A DNA stretch of 64,000 bases, from contig OX485804.1 of assembly GCA_950295325.1 (NCBI GenBank), positions 4,218,001 through 4,282,000 of the forward strand, read 5' to 3'. A program made the translations under genes and the position numbers. This stretch comes from Polytrichum commune. Taxonomy: Eukaryota; Streptophyta; Polytrichopsida; Polytrichales; Polytrichaceae. Every line of letters begins with the position of its first letter. The first letter of the stretch is position 1. The notes below the pieces were generated by a model that was not told the origin of the DNA, ran no database searches, and was given only the letters and a program-made list of their open reading frames with translations. Of the stretch, positions 56,344 to 64,000 are shown in pieces.

Positions 56344-57192
56344 TTATGCCTTCTTGAGTTTTGCAATGATGTTAGTCATGTTATACATGACATAATCACA
56401 CTCCCTAACCTCTGATTGGTGCATTAGGTTGATTGAGCCCCTCATTTTGGGGAGGTATGTTTCTCCATTGCCAGCACAAGCACTTGGAGGTCCTTCCAAC
56501 CACCCGGGATATGTGTGCAATGCTTTGAGCGCACCACGAGCGTTGGACGGACAATTTGAACATGTCCAATACGATATGGCGGTTCCGTCACCATTGTGCT
56601 GAAAACGGATTTGGAGACCGTTTGTTACTTGTATGTGGATGTTGTCATTAGAGATACAGGGCTTCAATGTGTGACTGTGTTACTGACGTCGTTGTTTAGT
56701 CATGTGCTGACTTGCATAGCGACCTACACCTTCCTCTAGATGGACATCCTACCCCCCAAACCAACACATCGTTTGTCGCATGGCCTGGAGCCCTAATATG
56801 ATTCTACATATCAGGAGGTACACAAGGTGGAGTTTGAACAGCTCCACAATTTAGTTCAGACACCTACAGCATGCATTTTCATGTACATTGATCTAGCGTG
56901 GGCAAGCCAGATCCGTGCCAAAGGGAGGAGGGCCAATCCCAGGCTTCCTACTCCAGTTTTGGTTGCACACATACCATAGGCAAGAGTCCAAGATTTTGTG
57001 AAAGGTAAAGAAGCTCACACTGATGGTCCTTGCAATTTTGTTTGTCAGGGCACTCCATCGAACCAACAAGAGAAACTCACGTTCACCCGCTGGAACAGCT
57101 ACTCTGCCCTTATGAGATGTGTTTGTAACATGTAATGTGAATTCCATTGTGCATGTTGCAATGTTACAAGTTTGAGAAATGGATATTCCCAA
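56344..57192 (-). other. Unassigned minus-strand frames inside the Mutator-like element
   Basis: Two frames, 56344-56667 (107 codons, with WTCSNCPSNARGAL) and 56893-57192 (99 codons), lie on the minus strand. They could be parts of an additional gene carried by the element. No family is recognised, and they may be chance. Confidence 0.25.
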
Positions 57193-57304
57193 TTATATAT
57201 TACTTTCACTTCCAACAGTTGTTGTTGACACCACACCCGACCAAGAAGTATCACTGCCAGTATGGGCCAAATGACAATGCATGGCACATAGCAATGGTTA
57301 CAAA
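57147..57304 (+). pseudogene. Transposase N-terminal piece, upstream of the CACTA insertion
   Basis: The frame ends ...KKYHCQYGPNDNAWHIAMV exactly where the CACTA element begins. With the element and one AAA duplication removed, the frame joins the next piece (58412-58900) without a shift. The upstream boundary of the exon is uncertain. Confidence 0.5.
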
Positions 57305-58404
57305 CACTAGTAGAAAACTATGCGTCCGGATCAACAGAAAGGCGTTGGTCGCGGTTGTTACTTAGGACGCGTTGACATGGACATGATGTAACACAATTTT
57401 GTTGATTTTTCTGTTGATATGCTCACAAAAATATTTTTTAAAAAAAACTTTTTTTTTAATATATATATATATAACATTAAAAAATAAAAAATGAATGGAT
57501 AGCAGTTCTGCAACTCCTAATCCCTTCCAAGTAACCCTCAACCTATACCTCACCTACAAGTATAGACTACCTATCACTCACCTATATGGCAAGGCCAAGG
57601 CCGAAGGTGTCGGCCACAGGAATCGAACCTTGCACCTAGTGACACCCACACATGTGCCTTAACCACTAGGTCATCACATCACACATGATATAAATTGAGT
57701 GTTTTAAACATTTCTAGAATAAGGCCACTATTTTCTCTTTACTACCTATTTGATGTATATATTTACAGTAAATATATACAGTATATATATATTGTATATA
57801 ATTACAGTATATAATTACAGTAAATATATATCGTATATATACCGTACATAATTACAGTATATATACAGTATATAATTACTGTAAATATATACTGTATATA
57901 TAAAGTATATAATTCCAGTAAATATATATTGTATATAATTCCAGTAAATATTTACTGTATATATTTACTATAAATGTACACATATTAATATATTATATAT
58001 TATATACATATATGTTACATATATTATATACATATTATACATATTTATATTAATATATTAATATATATATAATATTAACTATCAACTAATATAATATTTA
58101 TAATATTTACACACCTTTGAATTTGTAATTATTTCCATACCCATACACTTACAAGTCCATAAATTGCAAAAAATTAAAAAGATTTTACAATATTCCAATA
58201 GATCCTAGAATATTCCAAAAAGATTCCACATTTACTAAAATTTTGTTCATTTGGTCATTGTACTATTCTAATCAACAAAAATATAGGCAGCAAACTGTTG
58301 ATTTTTACAAAAATTCAAAAATCAGTGAAATCGGTCATTGCAGTGCCCGGATCGATAAAGATCTGTTGATTTTTTGTTGATTTGGTCATGATTTTCTAGT
58401 AGTG
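57305..58404. mobile_element. Non-autonomous CACTA element (1,100 bp)
   Basis: Starts CACTAGTAGAAAACTATG and ends CATGATTTTCTAGTAGTG (inverted CACTA[GC]TAGAAAA), with a 3-bp duplication AAA at 57302-57304 and 58405-58407. CACTA ends and a 3-bp duplication are diagnostic of the superfamily. The inside is AT-rich with no transposase. Confidence 0.88.
57730..58090. repeat. AT-rich minisatellite ATATATACAGTAAATATAT
   Basis: Irregular repeats of TATATAATTACAGTA and variants inside the CACTA element, then (TATTA)n-like DNA to about 58090. Confidence 0.8.
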
Positions 58405-58411
58405 AAAGGAC

Positions 58412-58900
58412 ATGTACCAAAAGAAACGGAAGCTCAACACAAAGGGTAAATATGTTCCAAATGGAAAGGAACACATAGGTCCACACACATCAGCGAGGAT
58501 GCATGGGTTGGGCCAAAGAAGGGGGTGCCAGTGTGGATTTGTCGTCAAGCGATTGTACCTAGAACCCTCAATGGCAGAAATAACGCACCATCAAATGAAG
58601 CATATGAACCTCAAAATGATCTTTTGTCATAGTCTTACAAAGATTGGTCATAAGAGCAGATTCTCCAGCCGTCTGTCGTTGAACATTCGGGAATTCATCA
58701 TGTGTCATTTGCGCTTGGATTTGTCTATCCTCCAAATAATGGGAATTCACACAAAATGCTTTATGGAAATGTGTGAGCGAGGGGAGGAATTCATCCGGGA
58801 CCTCTTTCTCTCAAAGCAAGACATCTGTAATATCATTGGTTACCTCGCAATAGAGACCTACAAACGCGACAACAATGATGCAAAATTTGTGCGCATGTGA
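58412..58900 (+). pseudogene. Transposase N-terminal zinc-binding region
   Basis: 162 codons. GCQCGFVVKRLYLEP...ITHHQMKHMNLKMIFCH has the Cys-x-Cys...His...Cys-His arrangement of the FAR1/WRKY-GCM1-like N-terminal domain of plant Mutator-like transposases. LFLSKQDICNI matches the FxTKQDVRNI-like helix that follows in such proteins. The next ~140 bp (FLITYYKESSIHVRGAITHH) continues in another frame, so at least one frameshift is present. Confidence 0.55.
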
Positions 58901-59064
58901 GTGCATGAATGTCATTTTCTCATAACCTACTACAAAGAATCAAGCATACATGTTCGCGGAGCTATTACACATCATCATATTCCATTCACAATTGGCATTC
59001 AGACATCTTGACAACAAGGTATGATGCTCAAGCACAGACATAAAAAGGTTATTTCCATTATCGT

Positions 59065-60080
59065 GCTGTGGGCCGGCTACTAGTTAGAACTTAGGCATTT
59101 TTATATGTTATTTTTATTTTTAAATAGAGATTTAATATGATGATCTAAATTAGTTGTTTAAGTTGAGAATCGGTCTTAAGTTTAAGACCTGGTGACTTGG
59201 TAGAAGGATGTGGTAGATAGAATTTGCGAAGAATAGGATTTACTGGCGGTGGCCGTTATCTAACCACCTAGGGGTTCTAGAAGGCCCAACTTTAAAGTTT
59301 CCTATTAGTTAGCCGGATAAGGATTCTAGTAGCCTTAAACCCAAACTTTCCTATTGGCTTGCCGGATAAGCCTTTAACCCTAAAAAAAAAATTATTTCTA
59401 GCGGGATAAGGGTTCTAGAAGCCTTTAACCCAAAGGTCTCCTATTAGTTAGCCGCATAAGGTTTCTAAAGGTTCTTATCCCAAAGGTATCCTATTGGCCG
59501 AAGGAGGCAAGGTGGAAGAATATTTAAGGGGTGTTAGAAGGGTGTTGAAGGGGGAAATTAGTATTTGGAGTTGATACTTATGTAAACTTGAAGGAGCTTT
59601 GAGCATTTTGAGATAGAGAAGTATTTAGAAAGCTACTATACTTAAGGGTGTAAGAGTGAGAGTTTAGAATGAATAGGTTGCACTAAGTGCATTATTTGTA
59701 TTGTTTCATTAGTTATTAAGAGAGCAGAACTTTGAAGTGAAGGATTTTGTGAATGGTGGATGATTGGCGTGTTCGATTGATATGAAAATTTGAGAAAATG
59801 TTCCTTGTGAAATATAAGTGTTGAGGTAAAAATTTGAAAGCTTCAGTCTTTCGAAAGAAAAAGTTGTGAAAAATTGAAGTGAAGAATGTCTAGAAGCAAA
59901 CGCAACTAAGAGAACAAGGTTAGAAAATATGGATCTTTTAGAGTATTATAGCTATACCTACAAAAATTTAATACTACTTTTTGATCTAATCTATCTATTG
60001 TGTATCAAAATTTGAGGTTGATTTGACTTAAAGGTTAGAAGTTATGAGAATTTTAGTAACCGGATGTTATAACACAGCAT
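59065..60080. repeat. LTR-like repetitive insertion
   Basis: Separates the N-terminal and catalytic parts of the transposase. It contains about four diverged units of roughly 60 bp (59275-59505) with CCTATT[AG]G[TC]TAGCCGGATAAG, then TATTTAAGGGG, a possible TATA of an LTR. No clear TG...CA ends or target duplication, so the class is tentative. Confidence 0.35.
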
Positions 60081-60149
60081 TCATGCTAGGAAGATAGAGT
60101 TTGTAAATTATGTATAATTTTTTAGTTTAAACTTTGTTTGTGTTAAATT

Positions 60150-60489
60150 TTGGTGTGTGAACTTTTAGTAAGGTATTCAATAAATGTACCAAGTTCACTT
60201 GAAGAAAGTGAGTTAGTTGAGAGTTATACTATTCTGAAATATGGTAGGACAACATTGAGGGGAATTTACAACAATGGTGTAGGAGAAGAGGAAGGTATTA
60301 GAAAGATTTTAAACACTACCATTACAAAAAAGTCCCATGCTTATAGGATAGTGCACAAACTTCTTGATACCGTTAACGCCACGTTTGCAACTAATGAGAC
60401 CAATATTTGGTGTTATCATAGTCTCACCCTTAGCATGTTTCACACTATGTCCGTAAAATTTGCTTTGTTTCAGGTTTCCCCCAAATCGT
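60150..60489 (+). pseudogene. Possible middle part of the transposase
   Basis: A 113-codon frame with an acidic/basic mix (SSLEESELVESYTILKYG) between the insertion and the catalytic domain. Position suggests it belongs to the same broken gene. No motif is decisive. Confidence 0.3.
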
Positions 60490-60540
60490 AACATATTATT
60501 TTCCTTATTGTAACAGTTTCCATTGTATACCTTGATGGTC

Positions 60541-61113
60541 TTTGATGATTGGCTAAACGGAGTGCCCATGACGTACATTAGTATTTCTAGTTTCAAGTAA
60601 CTTGATCTTGAACCATGGATGAAGGCACTCGCCAACAAATTGGCATCAATGCAAGAAGATTGGATGCCGAATGCGTTCATTACAGATTGTGCACAGGTTG
60701 AAATTAGAGGGTTGTTGTCTGTATGGCCTGGAATGAAAGTTTTTTTATGCATCTGGCATGTTCGTAGTGCCTATTTGAAACTAACGGTGGCAAAAATTAA
60801 AGAACATGCTATCCGGGGTGGTGTGTTAAAGGGATTGGGCCGTGTTATGTACAATACAAAATGTCCCGAGGGAGATGAAATGGGACCATGGGCTATTCGG
60901 CAATTGAATGTTCTTATAAATAGCTTCCCTATTGTGAGCAATTTTGGGTTTACTCCGACAAACAATGGTCAAACAAGACCCATATGTGGTTTGTGGGGCA
61001 TCGGAACCTGCCATATGTTGGGCAGGACACAAATGCAACAATTGAAAGCTACCGCTCTAATCTTAAAGCCACCTTGCATGCCTCAAAAGGTAGAGCGCAA
61101 CGACGTTATTTGA
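60541..61113 (+). pseudogene. Mutator-like (MULE) transposase catalytic region
   Basis: The frame opens FDDWLNGVPMTYISISSFK, hits a TAA at 60598-60600, and continues LDLEPWMKALANKLASMQEDWMP. Then follows FITDCAQVE with the second catalytic Asp, and WPGMKVFLCIWHV with the C-x2-H motif typical of MULE transposases. The length and order agree with the MULE DDE domain. The in-frame stop and the missing flanks make it inactive. Confidence 0.68.
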
Positions 61114-61168
61114 ACTAGGTGATATACAAGTTGACAGAAAAATTCTCTTTCATTATTGGTACTAGGCA

Positions 61169-61608
61169 ATGAAGAAACAACACAGCTTTATCCCCAACTT
61201 GAAACAAGAGCAATTCATTATAAACGCAGTGCTGAAAGCTAGAGAAATTCCCAACAGTTGTATCATTCTTCCCATTGCAAATGACGGTCCAACGTTGGTA
61301 ACTTCAAAAAGCAACGCAAAGAAACTATACTTTGTATACAACCCAGACTATGAGTGGGTTGTTGTGATTGCATGTGGGCACTAAAGGGGAAGATATGCAA
61401 ACATCAAATTAAAGTCCTCATGATACTCCATCCTAGCCTTGCAGAAGGAAAAATTACACGTTACTGTGGATGCCTTGTAGGTACAACCGAAGGAGGCCGA
61501 GGCCGTGGTAACATGTTGGATCATGTTGTGCATTTCCCAAACGATTGTTATGATACTGGACCACCCGGCCCTACCCTTATGGTGACGCGTGCTAGTGGCA
61601 ACCAATGA
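61169..61608 (+). pseudogene. Transposase SWIM zinc-finger region
   Basis: The first frame (61169-61384) ends NPDYEWVVVIACGH. A shift to the frame at 61354-61608 continues MWALKGKICKHQIKVLMILHP. Together they show the C-x-C...C-x-H pattern of a SWIM finger, as expected after a MULE domain, with one frameshift in the finger itself. Confidence 0.6.
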
Positions 61609-61629
61609 CTCACACCATCTGGGGAGGAC

Positions 61630-61908
61630 ATGAAAAAACATGTTCACTCCCTTGCAACAGATTTCATGGACTCTATCACAGGCGACATTTTCTTGCTCAA
61701 ACACCTCCTTGCGGACTTGCACGTCGTCCGAGAGAAACAACAAACCTTGCTAGCTCAAATCAAACATGGATCAATGGAGCCATCACAAGCAAAGTTGCAT
61801 TTTCGACCCATGAAGGCCGTGTCGTTCGGCCTCGGGGAAAAAATACAGTTTACACCTTATGTGAAGGAGAATAAAATTTGCCATAGACTGCAAATAACCT
61901 ATTCATGA
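61630..61908 (+). pseudogene. Transposase C-terminal tail
   Basis: A 92-codon frame with helical, charged composition (FLLKHLLADLHVVREKQQTLLAQI) following the SWIM region. Assigned by position. Confidence 0.4.
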
Positions 61909-61937
61909 ACGATGGGTCATTCTTCCACTTCTGAACC

Positions 61938-63327
61938 TCATCCTGGAAGGCATGATACTCGCCGCGCTCCAAATCGAATGTCAACAAACCACAAGCCAAC
62001 AAATGGAATAGGCTGGGGGGGTTGTATTGGGGGCCTCAAACCTGGTTTGGGAATGTCCATCTTCACAGACCCATGCGCTGCACTTGCGGCTCTGACATAG
62101 AAAGTGTGCCGATCCTTTTGGAGCCCCAATGCCATATTATGCAAACATCTTGAGGTCTCCATGTGCATCATAGGGGTAACAAATGGCATAAGGGCAGCCA
62201 GTGGCACATGCCCAACAGGAGTGGGAAGAGCCAAAATGGCAACCCTCTTTAGTGAGGGGTTGCGAGACTGTATAGGTATCACACAAATGGGGTGGGAAGG
62301 AGGTTCATCGTGGCCAACATTCGATGGATGCACAGTTCATGTTGTGTTGGGTGTCTACCGATCACCACCACCAGCTTGTCGTGAATGCAAAGGGTTTTTT
62401 TTCTTGTGCAGAGATCTGAATTCCTGGATTGAATGGAAAACATGATGCCCATCCACCATCTGGGCATGACTACGTTTCTTGGGTCAGGCAGGGGGCGTTT
62501 CGGGCTCATCATCACCATCATCTTCGAGGTCGACAAAATTTGCTAACACGGGCGGGGTAACACCTTGCATGGGAGAGAGTTGCCCTCTGGATTTTCCATG
62601 CGCCCGGGAATTTGTTCTTGGGGTTGGGCAGGCCGTCAATGTCTCCAGTGTGGGCTCCATGAACACATGCTCCTGCACTCTAGCTTCGGGGGGAGGGTAA
62701 GTGACATCTTTGAGCTCAAGGTTAAGATCCAACCATACCGAATTGTCGTGGAGGTTGTCCCATACGGAGCCATCACCACGTTGCAAAGTAAATTTCAGGC
62801 CCTTACCTTGTTTTGTTGTCTTAAGATTGGGGTAGACAGGGAGCTCCCACTTTGAGCCACTTGAATCCAAAGGTCCATGGGCAACCCCCGACTCGGTAAT
62901 CTATCAGCCGCAACTTGCTAGGAAAAGATCCTCTGCAATAGAGACACAACCAATCATCCCTGGCCTTGTGGACATTTCGAGAGCGGTTGCGAGTACACTC
63001 TAATTTCAACTCAATGTATACACACCTCCTCACGTGTTGTTCCAACCACCTAGCAGAGTCCTTATTCATGTAGTATGTCACCTCATCCTCTTCGGGCAAG
63101 GGCGCTTGTGGCTCGCAAGCCATATTCTGCAAACGACAATGGAAGTCAATGGCCAGAAACAAAGCACTTTGAGGCCTGACCAAGAATGAGGGGGGATGAG
63201 TGTTTGTGCCACGGGAATGTGGCGCAACATGCGAGGTTGAGGGTTGTTGAAGCCCTCCATGGGAGGAAATGCATCGATAGCCATGCCCACAAATGTCACT
63301 AAGCACGTCCAGAAAAAACACCCTCAA
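61938..63327 (-). pseudogene. Second, leftward gene of the Mutator-like element
   Basis: Three successive minus-strand frames read as one decayed gene. The first (63327 or, more likely, ATG at 63123, MACEPQAPLPEEDEVTYY) contains WLEQHVRRCVYIELKLECTR and WLCLYCRGSFPSKLRLIDYR followed by GGCP, a C-x2-C...C zinc-finger-like block. The next (from about 62870) reads SGSKWELPVYPNLKTTKQ and ends DLEDDGDDEPETPPA. A Pro-rich frame follows at 61938-62333. A frameshift lies near 62850. It is convergent with the transposase. Function and family unknown. Confidence 0.4.
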
Positions 63328-63659
63328 CCCTTAATAGTGAAAGGATATGAGTGAAATTCCTCCAAGAGAAGCAAGTGACCAAAAAACAAAGAATGCCTAA
63401 GCATACACAAAAATGCAATCTATGCTGCCACAAAAAATGATGTAGCAAAAATAACGGAAGATGTGACATGTTACAAGATTGACCGCTCCTGGGATGCCAC
63501 ATGCTCGCTGTAACCACCGTCTATGGACGTTGCGCTCGTGCAACAATCAAGGTACTCTACAAATCAGCAGCCTTTGTTGTTGTGGTGGCAATTAAGCCAT
63601 AAACCTGCACAAAATGAGGATGTCGATCACAAGTTAGGAATTACAATTATGTGATATGT

Positions 63660-64000
63660 AACACGATTGTCATGATTACAAATCTTAAGAAGGAAGCACA
63701 TTGATTGAATGGCAATCATCATAACAACATCTTGCCCGTCATGCTTCAACGCATCATTGTTGCATTTCCATCACTTCGTGGAAGAGATTGCAATGTGGGA
63801 AAAATCCAGGTTGTGCAGAAAATGATTAGGTCACACTCAGTCAAAGAACGTTGGTTGATAGGACATTTGCAAATAAACATGAAAAGTGATGTCACACTTC
63901 AAGGCATCATTGTTTCATTCCCATCACTTTGTGGAAGAGACTACAGTCTAAACCCTAAATCTAGGTTGTGCAGCAAATGAATAGGTTACACTCAATTAGA
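63660..64000 (-). repeat. Right terminal region, inverted subrepeats
   Basis: Two units with CGCATCATTGTTGCATTTCC and ATCACTTCGTGGAAGAGATT, and AAATC[CT]AGGTTGTGCAG, match the reverse complement of 55850-55940. The repeat is cut by the window end. Confidence 0.65.

Larger units (their letters stand above)
55790..64000. mobile_element. Large decayed Mutator-like element, continues past the window
   Basis: Bounded on the left by subrepeats (55790-56340) whose reverse complement recurs at 63660-64000. It contains a rightward transposase in pieces from 57147 to 61908 and a leftward second frame at 61938-63327. It is interrupted by a CACTA element at 57305-58404 and by another repetitive insertion at about 59065-60080. 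The exact termini and target duplication are not visible because the right end is cut by the window edge. Confidence 0.6.

Noticed and set aside
62760-62870. GSKWELP and GDGSVWDN in the leftward gene of the Mutator-like element
   Set aside because: Superficially like the peptide motif, but embedded in a longer unrelated frame without the repeat pattern.
1-64000. CRISPR arrays, rRNA and tRNA genes
   Set aside because: No regular spacer-repeat array and no recognisable rRNA or tRNA sequence was seen. tRNA detection by eye is limited.

Overview
This window looks like repeat-rich intergenic nuclear DNA of a land plant. The evidence is the set of transposon families (hAT with 8-bp target duplications, CACTA with a 3-bp duplication, a Mutator-like element with a SWIM zinc finger, many TA-flanked MITEs), plant-style TATA boxes, and the absence of operons or bacterial ribosome binding sites. 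The species cannot be named from the sequence. No ordinary long host gene is recognisable in the 64 kb.

The notable content is a dispersed cluster of very small genes between about 4.2 and 52.4 kb. I found eight open genes of 40-61 codons, two frameshifted copies, one divergent relative and one possible remnant, on both strands. Each open copy encodes a short hydrophilic protein, without signal peptide or membrane segment, built from two or three copies of a motif close to G-D-G-G-x-S-[KR]-W-[NKR]-P-P-G-G, joined by Arg/Lys-rich linkers. Three layouts occur: (A) three units with a TLGDGGGSKWRR core at 4.3, 16, 18.9 and 20 kb; (B) two units with a longer linker at 8.4, 44.1 and 52.3 kb; (C) two or three nearly perfect units at 29.5, 32.5 and 45.8 kb. 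Between units and between genes the DNA differs mostly at synonymous positions, so the peptide itself appears to be selected. Most copies have a TATA-like box 240-480 bp upstream. The three layout-C genes share the promoter motif GGTCAAG[G/C]CACG, and two layout-B genes have a TGACGTC-type site next to the TATA box. I do not recognise the family and its function is unknown.

The rest is mostly transposon sediment. 0.2-2.8 kb: nested MITEs with a 558-bp hAT-type insertion. 10-11 kb, 18 kb and 25 kb: paired MITE families. 23.5-24.6 kb: an internally deleted hAT element with a broken transposase. 13.9-14.2 kb and 27.7-28.2 kb: tandem repeats. 35.8-36.2 kb: a MITE with poly-G ends. 42.8-43.2 kb and 50.1-51.2 kb: further MITEs close to the small-peptide genes. 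From about 55.8 kb to beyond the right edge lies a large decayed Mutator-like element. It has inverted terminal regions made of subrepeats, a rightward transposase broken by frameshifts, by a CACTA insertion and by another repetitive insertion, and a leftward second reading frame.

All comparisons were made by eye. Similarity statements are therefore qualitative, and expression of any small gene is an inference.
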